Shown here piece by piece: positions 54,701 through 64,000 of a stretch of DNA of 64,000 bases. The stretch spans positions 213,190,492-213,254,491 of the forward strand of contig BTPG01000005.1 of assembly GCA_036245525.1 (NCBI GenBank). The letters run 5' to 3'. The position numbers and the translations under genes are program-made. Every line of letters begins with the position of its first letter. Within the stretch, counting starts at the first letter, position 1. Under the pieces are notes generated by a model. That model was not told where the DNA came from. It made no database searches and worked only from the letters and a program-made list of their open reading frames with translations. Source of the stretch: Semisulcospira habei (taxonomy: Eukaryota > Mollusca > Gastropoda > Semisulcospiridae).

Positions 54701-55096
54701 ATGACGGACGGACAAGAGGATCAAAATTGGCCTATTGGTAAATTCATGGATATTACATGGAGTTTCAGGGGTTTTATGCTTATTAGTGACTTAAAAACAC
54801 AAGTTAGACACCCTTTTCTAAAACTCCCAACACCGATGAAGATATACATGACATATAGTTTTTATCTTGGATATTCTAATACTTTTCCATGTTATAATAA
54901 TAGGACAAATGATTTTTTAGTTTATGATGCTGAATCTGACTGGTTTAAGATTATGTGTTTACAAATATACCATCAAATAAAAAAAGAAAATAAAAATATT
55001 AAATTTATTACTGTTAATAAAACAATATTACACATGCAAAAGATTGAACATGATACAACAGAAGACATATCTATGAAGTGGCTTATTAGTTGGTAA
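54701..55096 (+). CDS. ORF131 of Polinton D, unknown function
   Basis: 131 residues, starting MTDGQEDQNWPIGKF in the AAAAAATG context, 28 bp after the ATPase. It contains aromatic-rich segments (MKIYMTYSFYLGYSN) and a lysine-rich C-terminal half. I do not recognise the family; it lacks the His/Cys/Gln-Cys-Gly arrangement of adenain-like proteases. The same ATG region is the last part of copy A before truncation. Confidence 0.7.
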   Translation: MTDGQEDQNWPIGKFMDITWSFRGFMLISDLKTQVRHPFLKLPTPMKIYMTYSFYLGYSNTFPCYNNRTNDFLVYDAESDWFKIMCLQIYHQIKKENKNIKFITVNKTILHMQKIEHDTTEDISMKWLISW

Positions 55097-55186
55097 TTAA
55101 TTTTGTCTATTATAGATTTTAGTCAATAAAGTGCCATTTTCATTATATAATTTTCTATTTATTTTTTTGTCGGACAAATAAAAAAG
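55097..55186 (+). promoter_or_regulatory. A/T-rich leader of PolB
   Basis: 90 bp without coding, ending GGACAAATAAAAAAG before the PolB ATG, in the context shared by element genes. Confidence 0.4.
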
Positions 55187-58100
55187 ATGGTCAACCATCA
55201 AAGATTAAGAAACGTGTTTCACACAACTGACTTACCTATATCTAATATTTACAATGTCTATGAATCAATAGAAAGATCTTTTTTAGTCATACAAAATAAC
55301 CTTCTTTCTGATAGTGTAAAGATTCAGATTGTTGCAAAAATAGAATTTGCCAGAGATGTTGGTGAAGTTATTGTAACGTATATCTCGACAAGGCAGCACA
55401 CAGTTAATTCGAGAAGAGAACTAGAGAAAGTGTTTAGAGAAAGATTGTTACCAGACTTCCATGAAGCAATTGACAGAGCAGAAATGCAAGGGTCTGGCTG
55501 GCATGAAGGCCTTGTACATGAACTACAACTGAAGCAGTCAAGATATCATCCTATTTTAGGTAGATCTTGGATACCACTAACAATAGAGGTTGCAAACAAA
55601 AAGGCTGTAGTCAATATTCAAAACAATGATAATTTATGTTTTATGTGGTGTGTGCTTGCTAAACTTCATTTTGTAAAAGCAAAACCTGATCGTGTATCTA
55701 ACTATACCAAATTTGTAAATGAACTCAACTTCAGTGGCATTGAGTTCCCTGTTAAAATAGAGGACATAGACTTGTTTGAAAAACTAAATCCTGGTATATC
55801 TGTGAATGTGTTTGTGTGGGAAAATGAATATGAGAATAAGTTACAGCCAATTAGAGTATCTCCAATTGCCCCAACCTATGGGCAGCCAGAAGATAAACAT
55901 GTTGACATGTTGCTAATTGGAGATGACAATAACTTCCACTACACAATTATCAGGAATATGTCACGTCTAATTTATTCACATACAACGAAACACAATGGGA
56001 AACAGGAAGTGTGCAAGAGATGTTTACAGAGATTCTCTTCTATTAAAATAGCACATAATCACATTTTACACTGCAGGTCAGCTGATGACATACAAACTGT
56101 ACTTAAGTATCCAGATCCTGGTAGTCAAGTGTATTTTAAGAACTATGGGAATCAGCAAAAGCTGCCGTTTGTAGTGTATGCAGATTTTGAATCACTCGTT
56201 GTTCCATATGAGGGTCCAGTGCCAGAGTCATTACCAAAGACTATAAAATTGAGTGACCAAGTGGTGTGTTCTTTTGGATACATTCTTGTTAGGTCAGACG
56301 GTCTTCATTCAGAACCTGTTATCTACAGGGGTGAAAATGCAGCATGCCTGTTTTTAACAGAAATGAGACAACTGTATAGTCAGGTAGTACAGTATCTCAC
56401 AACATGTCAGATGCCTTTGGTGATGACAGAAGAAGACAAACTAAAATTTGATACAGCAGAGACGTGTTGGATTTGTGAACAACCCCTCCAGGGTGATAAA
56501 GTTCGTGACCACGATCACATAACTGGATGTTACAGAGGCGCTGCACATAACAATTGTAACTTGTTATTAAAAACAGATCCTAAGACATATAAGTTACCAA
56601 TCTTTTTTCACAATCTGAAGGGATATGATTCACACATCATCATGCAGGCTGTTGATGAGTCTTACAGAAAAATTAGTTGCATTGCCCAGACAACTGAGAA
56701 GTACTTGACTTTTAGATTGGACAAATTAGCATTTTATGACTCCATGCAACATTTGTCTTTAGGTCTTGCTAGTCTGGCAGAAGGACTGAGTGAGTATCCA
56801 ATAACAAGTAAATATTTTGAGCCGGACTTGATTAAAAAAGGTGTTTATCCATATGAGTACATCGGTGACTGGGTAGTTTTTGAGGAAAGGAGACTGCCTC
56901 CAAAAGAGAAATTTTATTCTACACTAACTGGTAAAGGTATTTCTGACTCTGAATACCAGCATGCACTTGATGCGTGGGAAAAACTAGGGTGTCAGACAAT
57001 TGGTGACTACCACGATCAGTACTTAAAGGCAGATGTTTGCTTGCTAACAGATGTATTTGAAAGTTACCGTGAAAAGGGTTTGTTGCACTACAAGCTTGAC
57101 CCTGCTTGTTACATAACTAGTCCTGGCATGACATGGGATGCATTTTTGAAATCCAGTAAGATATCTATAGACCTGTTGTCTGATCGTACGATGGGTGAAA
57201 TGGTGGAACGTGGATTGAGAGGTGGTATTAGTCTAGCAGCAAACAATTATGGCAAGGCCAACAACAAATATCTTGACGACTTTGACCCCTCAAAGCCAAT
57301 GTCATTTATTACATACTTGGATGCTAATAATTTGTATGGATTTGCAATGTGTGAATTGTTGCCATTAAAAAACTTTTGTTTGTATGATTTGTCACAGTAT
57401 GGCATAAAAAAATTAACAAAATATATTATGGATCGAGGTCAAAATGATGAAAAGGGTTGGATCTTTGAAGTAGACTTGGAGTATCCACACCATTTACATG
57501 ATTACCATAATGATTATCCATTAGCAGTTGAGAAACTGAGTTTGACTGGGAAAAAAGAAGACACCAAACTTGTACCCAATTTGAATGACAAATTTAATTA
57601 CGTTTGTCACTATCGATTGTTACAGTTTTACATCAGACATGGGTTAGTACTAAAGAAAGTTCACAGAGGTATTCAATTTGACCAAAGTGCTTTCATGAAA
57701 GATTACATAATGAAAAATACAACATTGCGTGCGAGAGAAGGTAACACTGCATTTGACAAAGACTTCTTTAAGCTTATGAACAATGCCTGTTTTGGTAAGA
57801 CTATGGAAAATCCTCATCACAGAAAAGATGTGAGACTTGTTACAACTGAATCAGGCGCAATTAAACTTACAAGTAAGCCTCAGTACACAGGGTATAAAGA
57901 ATTTCATTCATCATTGTATGCTGTGTCACGCAAAAAAAAGATTGTTAAACTGGATAAGCCAGTATTTATTGGTATGGCAATTCTTGAGTTGTCAAAACTA
58001 TTGATGCTTGAATTCTACTATGATTACTTTAAACCAAAGTATCCTGAGTGTCGTCTGCTATACACTGACACTGACTCTATGATCATTGATGTGCCTACTG

Positions 58101-58630
58101 AAGACTTTTATGAAGACATGAAAACATAGTTACACATGTATGACACATCTGATTATCCTAAAGACCATCCACTGTTTAGCACACAAAACAAAAAAGTGCC
58201 TGGTAAGTTTAAGGATGAACTAAATGGTGTGCCAATAGTTGAGTACGTTGGACTGAGGTCAAAAATGTATTCAATACTGCACCAGAAGGGAAGTCAGTCA
58301 AAAGCCAAAGGAATTAAAAAAACAGCGATAAAAAATAAAGACATTCGTCATGAACATTACAAGCAAGTGTTAGATGGTGCATTAATGCCTGATTATCCAA
58401 ACAAGACACTAAGATCAAACAAACATAATATTGAAATGATTCAAACATATAAAAAGTCTCTAGCAGTTGGGGATACAAAAAGAGTGTTTCACACTAAGGA
58501 AAAAGCTTATGCACCAGGTCATTACAGGCTCAAGTTATCTGAAGAAATAGCTGATAATCTGCTTGATAAACTAATTGATGAATTGAAATTGTTAAAAATG
58601 AGTAACGGTGTCTGGGGGAATAATCTGTAA
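55187..58630 (+). pseudogene. Family B DNA polymerase of Polinton D, split by an in-frame TAG
   Basis: The first 980 codons end in TAG at 58127-58129; the same frame continues to 58630. Order: unassigned N-terminus; a Cys/His pair in an OTU-like setting (NDNLCFMWC, Cys151; FHYTII, His251); C2H2-type finger (Cys276, Cys279, His290 region, Cys296); Exo I YADFES (Asp333, Glu335); an endonuclease VII-like insert CWICEQPL...DHDHITGCYRGA (Cys427, Cys430, His442, His444, Cys457); Exo II NLKGYD; Exo III YLKAD (Asp616); Pol motif A YLDANNLYG (Asp712); motif B NNACFGKTMEN; motif C YTDTDS (Asp961, Asp963). The thumb region follows the stop. It is a protein-primed type replicase by family; convergent with integrase. 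Confidence 0.95.
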
Positions 58631-59538
58631 TTCTTCTCTGACAAATGCCCTCTTTGGTGCAGGCTCATATAGATAATATATTGTTGCATTAGCTGAAGGA
58701 ACTATTTTTTTATATTATGAACAGATGTAGACCAAATTGGATCAGTTGCCCTACGTCTAACGTCATTTTCAGCCTCACCAGGTTGATACAAATATCTCAC
58801 CTGTTTTGTAAATAAGTTAGTGTCTGGAGGTGTTATTGCTTTTATTTCTGACGGTATTGTTTTCAATTTAATAGCATCAACAGGTTTAGGGTGACCATCA
58901 TTATTCATTGCTTTTATCACAGAAGGTAATCTTTTAACCCACTCAGTGTTACGTGTGTCATGCATGAGTTCCTTAGAATACTGATAGCTAAAAAGTCTCT
59001 CCGATAATTGCTTGTTAAAGTTTTCAACAATAGCCTGTGATCTATGCAAGCCTGGTATGCCTCGCCGCACTAGCACTCCATGCTTTGCAAATAATTGATT
59101 AACAGCGCCTTTAAATTCACTCCCATCATCAACCTGCACAAGCCTAGGGTATTTTAAAGGACCTCGACTATATATTTTTGATAATGCAGTGGCCACTGTT
59201 ACAGCTTTTTTGTCAGTTATGGGTTCTGCATCCTTATACCTTGAAGCTATGTCAACAACAGTTAATGCATACTTGTATCGTTTCTTTCTTATTGTGTCAT
59301 GCGGAAGAAACAGGAGGTCCATTTGGTGTGTGTCATTAGGTGATGTGTTTTCAAAATGAGGCCTTGTTATTTTTCTTGGAGCAGGAAGATATATTTGCCA
59401 AATTGCCTGTTTTTTAAGCCACTGTTTTATTTGGTTAACATCTCCACCCACAGCAGCATGTAATTTTTTTATTGCAGTATTCCCTTTCCAGTAGCCAATT
59501 GGGGAGTAATATATTTTTGATAGTTTAGCGTCTGCCAT
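58592..59538 (-). pseudogene. Retroviral-type integrase of Polinton D (DD35E), -1 frame change near the end
   Basis: 278 codons are open from the ATG at 59538 to a stop at 58702. The catalytic triad is Asp74 (HQMDLLF), Asp137 (QVDDGSEF) and Glu172 (AIVENFN), spacing DD35E. A zinc-binding HHCC domain is not clear in the N-terminal 60 residues. After an A7 run (on the minus strand, about 58703-58709) the -1 frame stays open to 58592 and carries the FVREE-type ending I associate with Polinton integrases. This tail overlaps the convergent PolB end by 39 bp. Either a one-base indel/assembly error or ribosomal slippage at A-AAA-AAA. The enzyme joins element ends to target DNA, making the 6-bp duplication. 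Confidence 0.9.
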
Positions 59539-59956
59539 TTTTTCTAGCAATATAAACTCCTGTAAAATATACTAATGTCATTCCTACTAGAACAAATATT
59601 ATTTCTCCATTTCTTTGTTCTGGGCTTGGCTGGTAGTAGTCACTAAGTTTTGGTTGAGGAATAGATATGTCTTCACCAGTTACAAGATAGTATTCTTTGA
59701 TCGCGTCATCGACGTTTGAAAATGTATGCTGTGCGTGACCCTCAAGTTTTAGTTTTTCATTAATAAAATCCAGTTTTTCTATTCTTTGCTTTTCATAATC
59801 TTGTTGAGCTTGAGCTAGTTTTTCAGATGCCTCATTGTGTCGCTTCATTTCTTCTGCTGATTCTTCTTTACTAACTTTTGAAAAGAAATAGTTTGATCCA
59901 CTAAAAGCTAATGCGTTAATAACTGCGCCACCAATCATGACAGCTATAGTTGCCAT
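59525..59956 (-). CDS. Polinton gene R1: two-membrane-segment coiled-coil protein
   Basis: 143 residues. N-terminal hydrophobic segment (about 3-20), a long charged helix with EEMKRHNEASEKLAQAQQDY, a conserved IKEYYLVTGE block, and a C-terminal membrane segment IIFVLVGMTLVYFTGVYIA. Its last 14 bp overlap the integrase start, suggesting co-expression. Proteins of this plan are familiar next to Polinton integrases; function unknown. Confidence 0.85.
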   Translation of the reverse strand: MATIAVMIGGAVINALAFSGSNYFFSKVSKEESAEEMKRHNEASEKLAQAQQDYEKQRIEKLDFINEKLKLEGHAQHTFSNVDDAIKEYYLVTGEDISIPQPKLSDYYQPSPEQRNGEIIFVLVGMTLVYFTGVYIARKNGRR

Positions 59957-59964
59957 ATTTTTAT

Positions 59965-60195
59965 TTACATAGAAATATTTTCTGGAATAATTCCTTGCTT
60001 GACTAGAAAATCTTTTGTTGCAATCGATGCTGTTATAACAACTACTAGTTTAGCACTGTCTTCGAAGTCTAATTTACTCAGGTCTGCTGATTTCATTTTG
60101 AGAAGACTTTTTCCCAGCATAGAATACGCTACTGATAGTCCACTTATTACAGCGGAGTGATAAACAAGGTTCATTAAGTTCTTTGTGTCGCTCAT
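59965..60195 (-). CDS. Polinton gene R2: small membrane protein
   Basis: 76 residues with a hydrophobic start (AVISGLSVAYSMLGKSLLKM), a LDFEDSAKLVVVITASIA segment and the ending VKQGIIPENI. A recurrent small Polinton protein in my recollection. 8 bp separate it from R1. Confidence 0.8.
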   Translation of the reverse strand: MSDTKNLMNLVYHSAVISGLSVAYSMLGKSLLKMKSADLSKLDFEDSAKLVVVITASIATKDFLVKQGIIPENISM

Positions 60196-60231
60196 TTTCT
60201 TATACCATAAAAATTAAAATAATAAATTTAT

Positions 60232-60645
60232 TTACTGCATGTAAAATGGGTCTGCGGCTTTGGGTGTTGCTGGTAATGTGGAGACTTCTTCTTTTATTTT
60301 TGGAGTGTTTGATTTTTTGTACACTGTTTGAGTCTGTGGTTTGTATTTTTTATATAATTGGTAACCTACGTAACCAAATCCGACAACAAATCCAGCAACT
60401 ATATATTTTGTTGTTTCAGGTTTAGTTGTTTTTTTATCACTTTGTGGGGTATGTGTTGGTTCTAATGGTAGTGTCACTGATGATGTTACGTCAGTCTTTT
60501 CTGTTAATGCTTGAAGCTGTAATTTCTTTTGTCTGTTATATTCAGCTAATCTTTTCCCAGCCTCTATTCGACCTGGACTTTTAGTCTTAGTCACTGTTTG
60601 AACCTGTGTCAAGACATGGCTCTGTTGTGGAGTCGTCTCGTCCAT
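60232..60645 (-). CDS. Polinton gene R3: basic single-membrane-span protein
   Basis: 137 residues: Gln/Thr-rich start, the basic block PGRIEAGKRLAEYNRQKK (about 24-41), a membrane segment YIVAGFVVGFGYVGYQLY (about 82-99), then a Lys/Pro/Thr-rich tail ending DPFYMQ. A PGR..AGKRLAEYN block of this kind recurs in Polintons; a DNA- or capsid-associated membrane role is only a guess. Confidence 0.8.
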   Translation of the reverse strand: MDETTPQQSHVLTQVQTVTKTKSPGRIEAGKRLAEYNRQKKLQLQALTEKTDVTSSVTLPLEPTHTPQSDKKTTKPETTKYIVAGFVVGFGYVGYQLYKKYKPQTQTVYKKSNTPKIKEEVSTLPATPKAADPFYMQ

Positions 60646-61947
60646 TTTCTTCTAATTTAAAATTTATTTTAGAAAAATCAATATGACTACTAGTAACAAG
60701 TAAGGTTACAGCAGGTGCAAGGTAATTCCCAAACTTGTAAAACATAAGGCATGCTAATTTGCCTATTTGCCTGTGCAATCTTCGATTCGCAGACGACATT
60801 GACCTCATGGCAGGCAGCAATAGTGAGCTCCAAAACCTGACAGACAAACTTTCAAGTAGTGCAGGGTCTTATGGCATGGAGATCAGTACGGATAAAAGCA
60901 AAGTGATGATCAACACCACAAGCGACAGCAGCAGCAACATTCACATGAATGGCCAAAAGCTAGAAGAGGTCAATAGCTTCAAGTACTTGGGAGCCACCCT
61001 GTCCAAAGACGGTAGTTGCATAGCAGAGATCCGTATCAGGATAGGTACAGCAACATCCGCAATGGCCAGGCTGGACAGGATATGGCGAAGTAACTCCATC
61101 AGCTTCACCATCAAGTACAGGCTTTACAAGTCCCTCATAGTGTCTATTCTACTCTACGGCTGTGAGACTTGGACACTGCTTGCAGACTCAGAAAAAAAAA
61201 TCCAGGCCTTTGAGAACAAGTGCCTGAGGAAGTTGCTCCGCATCTCGTACCGTGAGCACAAGACCAACGAATATGTACGGAGCATCGTCACTTCCCTGGT
61301 GGGCCCACATGAACCCCTTCTGGCAACCGTGAAATGGCGCAAGCTTGCTTGGTTTGGCCACGTGACCCGACACAACACCTTGTCCAAGACTATCCTCCAA
61401 GGCACTCTCGAAGGAAGTCGTCGGCGAGGTCGTCAGAGAAAGAGTTGGGTCGCAAACATAAAAGAATGGACCGAACTCGTGATGTCAGACTTGCTTGCCA
61501 CTGCCCAAAATAGAACTCAGTGGAGAGCACTGTCTGTTGCTGCTGCCTTTCAGTCCCCCCAACGCCCAGTTCGGGCAAGGGACTGATGATGATGATGATG
61601 AATTTGCCTATTGAACTTGAAACTATTGGATTACTTTCAAGGTCATGTGAAAGGTTGTCACTATCAACAGGTAGGAAGTGACTTACAGCTTTTGTGTATA
61701 GGCAGACAAGAGATCGACTCAAATCACGTGTCATTAGTGAAGCAATGTGATTTTCATATTTAGAATGTAGTTTAATTAGCTCATCAGCAGTAAGGGATTC
61801 TATGTCTTCTGTCATGTATTGTTTACCGAGAAAAGCTTTTGATTTTCCAGAAACAACAACAGAGATAAGCCTTTGTTTTTTAGAGTCTAAGTCTTTGTTC
61901 TCTACAGCACAGATATCACTTAGAAGTAGCAATTCGTCTTGATTCAT
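60587..61947 (-). pseudogene. Polinton gene R4, interrupted by a LINE
   Basis: Starts MNQDELLLLSDICAVENK at 61947. The 5' part (61613-61947) includes LTADELIKLHSKYENHI and the DLESNPIV block; the 3' part (60587-60767) begins KLACLMFYKFGNYLAPAVTL, a membrane-like segment. The reading frame is the same on both sides of the LINE and its 12-bp duplication, so R4 was intact before the insertion. Unknown function; a common Polinton membrane protein type. Confidence 0.85.
60768..61600 (+). mobile_element. 5'-truncated LINE in Polinton gene R4
   Basis: 833 bp flanked by the perfect 12-bp duplication AATTTGCCTATT (60756-60767 / 61601-61612). The frame 60759-61586 starts LRFADDIDLM (RT motif C) and continues through FKYLGATLSKDGSC, LLYGCETWTLL, LAWFGHVTRH and RRRGRQRKSWVANIKEW. 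The 3' end is a (GAT)n tail. Not the same family as the 24.7-kb LINE. Confidence 0.95.
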
Positions 61948-62002
61948 TTTATAATGTAATATAATAATTTTGTTTAAAGAAGTTAATGTCAGCATTAATT
62001 AT

Positions 62003-62553
62003 TTATATTTTTTCAATACACTTCGCAAAAAGATGACATGTCGCTTGCGCCTAACTATTTAACCCCATCAGCTCCACCACCAGACTATTACTAAAAAAAG
62101 TTTTTTATTGTCCTTGTAACTTGGGAAATCTGACCGAGTATCTTGCTGACTTGCATCAAGAACTTACAAGATCTTATGTTAAGACACTTATAAAAACTTT
62201 TTTAAGTCACTTGCGCCAACTAACTTCAAAGGTACTTACAAAGTTACTTGCTGGTTTATAAATTACCTTATTAAGTACTTGTAATTTACTTAGAAACATC
62301 TAGACAGTAACATAGATAGTAACTTGATAATTTTACCCAAGAGATAGGAATACTGACAGTTCTAACTCACCCACTTCTCTAATCTGCAGATTAAAAATAA
62401 TTCTTTAATAATTTCTGAAATGAAACTAAAATAGTTAGGTAAAAAAGGTATTGATTGTATTTGTTGGAGTTGGTTTGTCTGAATAGCTAGTTGTTATAAT
62501 AAATCTGCAGATTAGAGAGGGGGTGTCTTAGAACTGTCAGTATTCCTATCTCT
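62003..62553. repeat. Right terminal inverted repeat of Polinton D
   Basis: Inverted match to 47347-47897 with a handful of differences. The palindromic module is at 62340-62553, and the TTGGCA target duplication follows at 62554-62559. Confidence 0.95.
62038..62094 (+). CDS. PSAP/PPxY micro-ORF in the right TIR of D
   Basis: 18 codons starting MSLAPNYL and ending TPSAPPPDYY. One difference from the left copy (Ser versus Thr at position 2). Confidence 0.5.
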   Translation: MSLAPNYLTPSAPPPDYY

Positions 62554-62870
62554 TTGGCATCGGGTTATACATGTTACCATCCGACCTTCAACTCCAAATG
62601 GGTACAATAACAAATTATAATAACGAAATAGTTGTTGCAGGTGTTGGTCAAAAACTTGGTCTCAATCAATCTGTAAACTTGGGAGCAACAACCACGCATG
62701 TACAGTCAATAAAACGATTACACAGAGTTACTTACCCTGCCCCAGCAGTAACGCAAGCCACGGTAACCAGGTCACTATCCCCGTCACCTGACACACATGA
62801 GTCAGAGAGAACTGCATTGGTAATAGGACTGACTGGATTAGGGGTATTACTTCTTTACCTGTGTCATTAA
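62554..62870 (+). pseudogene. Polinton gene L4 (copy B), 3' part
   Basis: Continues the gene cut at 43547: GLYMLPSDLQLQMG..., a short Pro/Thr linker and the anchor VIGLTGLGVLLLYLCH. Overlaps convergent L5 by 24 bp. Confidence 0.9.
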
Positions 62871-64000
62871 ATAACCCACCATTAACCCTCCTACTGTCAC
62901 CAAAACGACCCAAACATTCTCCGCCATAAACCCGACTACCTTCGCTGCAGTACTGATCATCCAACTGACAACTGTGCCTATTATGGCGGGCAAAGCGTCC
63001 ATTGCTTTCACAGCCAATTTCTTAAGCAAGTCTGATATATTTAACAGTTGTTTCTTTACCCATGACTGTAAATCTTTTGGATCAGTGGGGGCCAGCGCAC
63101 CAGGTGGTGTCGGTGGACCACTACCACCACCAGGTCCAGAAACAGCCAACACGACAGTGCTGATAATAAATCCAAGAGCAGTAATTAAACTAGCAATTGT
63201 GATACCCTGTTCTCTGAAAAGTGTTTTAAGTCTCTCAGCCAAGGTTGTGTCTTCGTGAAATATTTTTTGAATAGTTTCTCTAATCCTGTTGACCTGTGTT
63301 TTCAGTTTTTCTCTTCCAATACTAATTGCTTCTAACCTTCCTGATCTTTCTATCTGCAAATCATTTAATCTGTGTTGTATTCTTTCTTTCATTTCTGTGT
63401 CAAGATTCCCATTGTCTGCTGTAGCCAGTTTCTCTTTTTCTCGTTCTACGTGTTTATCAAGCTCGCCTAGTTTGGCTACATTATTTACCATCTCACCTCT
63501 GATTGTCTGCAGTGATTTATCCAAGCCCATATTTCTCGCATTGACAAAGGTGGATCATCTATTGTTTTCATAGCGTCATTTATTTGTCCTTCTGTAAATG
63601 AGGTTTCTTGTATCACTGTGTTTGCTATTTCTGGCAGTCTTGTTACTGCTGCCATTTCAATTTCTTGTCCCGTTGGCAACCTTGTTTGCACGTCATAGAG
63701 GGTACTAACCAGTCTATATGCAAGCTGTGGTACAGGATACCCCCCAATACCAAGGTACCTTGCCAAGCCAGAGTTACCACCAACTTCTCCTTTAATTGTA
63801 CTTAAAGCTTTAAACTTAGAAGGGTTGTTTTTATGTGTTAGAAACACTTTACCTCTGTCTGTATTTACAAATAAGTGTCCTTTATCATATTCAAACTGAT
63901 TAGGATCTATTATATCTGGAAGCGCACCAACACTGTCATAAAATGAGTTTACTTTGTCTTTTAACAGTTCGTGATACATACTACTAGTTACCATTCCAGT
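62847..64000 (-). pseudogene. Polinton gene L5 (copy B), frameshifted, N-terminus outside the window
   Basis: C-terminal frame 62847-63530 and N-terminal frame 63485-63994 overlap; one base is missing near 63535 relative to A. The coiled coil, membrane segment ITIASLITALGFIISTVVLA and the C-terminal segment VWVVLVTVGGLMVGYLM are present. Confidence 0.9.

Larger units (their letters stand above)
47347..62553. mobile_element. Polinton D: complete inner Polinton/Maverick (15,207 bp)
   Basis: Both ends are fixed by a perfect 6-bp target duplication TTGGCA (47341-47346 and 62554-62559), the size known for Polintons, and by TIRs of about 550 bp starting AGAGATAGG and ending CCTATCTCT. It carries L1-L5, MCP, ATPase, ORF131, PolB, integrase and R1-R4. 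The LINE at 60768-61600 is a later insertion. Lesions: in-frame TAG in PolB, frameshifts in L5 and integrase, LINE in R4. TIR ends are nearly identical, indicating a young insertion. Confidence 0.96.
62554..64000. mobile_element. Polinton B (outer element), right part, continues past the window
   Basis: Resumes B at the TTGGCA duplication, inside L4, then L5 on the minus strand. The rest of B should lie beyond 64000. Confidence 0.9.

Noticed and set aside
58136..58630. Separate gene after PolB
   Set aside because: It is in the PolB frame directly after a single TAG and corresponds to the polymerase C-terminus.

Overview
The window is eukaryotic, invertebrate nuclear DNA. It has spliced host exons (a P2X7-cytoplasmic-domain-like gene, an LDL-receptor class A exon), several non-LTR retrotransposons, a Ty3/Gypsy remnant, MITEs, many minisatellites, and three copies of a Polinton/Maverick (adintovirus-like) element. 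A mollusc or similar marine invertebrate fits the LINE and Polinton types best; that placement is from memory of families, not from a search.

Layout. 1-10.9 kb: a Gypsy RT/RNase H remnant, then minisatellites with units of about 46, 46, 61, 82, 57 and 35 bp; the 82-bp array is split by two LINE insertions. 10.9-18.35 kb: Polinton A, the left half of an element, truncated on its right. 18.6-20.7 kb: a three-exon P2X7-like gene with a premature stop, its introns holding MITEs. 22.8-29.9 kb: a 604-bp direct duplication and a 300-bp repeat cluster, into which a 3.6-kb LINE inserted with an 87-bp target duplication. 31-35.5 kb: an LDLa exon, then a second copy of the 82-bp plus 57-bp satellite locus, here split by a piggyBac-like element that carries about 34 copies of a 45-bp repeat. 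35.6-38.5 kb: two LINE fragments. 39.3-64 kb: nested Polintons.

The nested Polintons are the centrepiece. Outer element B starts at 39324 and runs off the right end of the window. Inner element D (47347-62553, 15,207 bp) sits in B gene L4, bounded by a perfect 6-bp target duplication TTGGCA. A later 3,799-bp tandem duplication (41381-45179 / 45180-48978) arose by crossover between the homologous L2 genes of B and D, and a LINE later broke D gene R4. D has a full gene set: L1-L5 (left-side structural/membrane genes), a putative double-jelly-roll major capsid protein, packaging ATPase, a 131-aa ORF, protein-primed type PolB, a DD35E integrase, and R1-R4 (small membrane/virion-type proteins). 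PolB and ATPase would serve genome replication and packaging, the integrase insertion, and the L genes plus capsid protein the virion. I could not find an adenain-like maturation protease. Several D genes carry single lesions (in-frame TAG in PolB, homopolymer frameshifts in INT and L5), so D looks young but defective as assembled.

Three structural features of these Polintons seem unusual: each terminal repeat begins with a self-complementary module of about 210 bp whose arms covary between elements; a micro-ORF in or beside the TIR ends in PSAP-PPxY late-domain motifs; and nearly every gene starts in a shared AATAAAAATG-like context.
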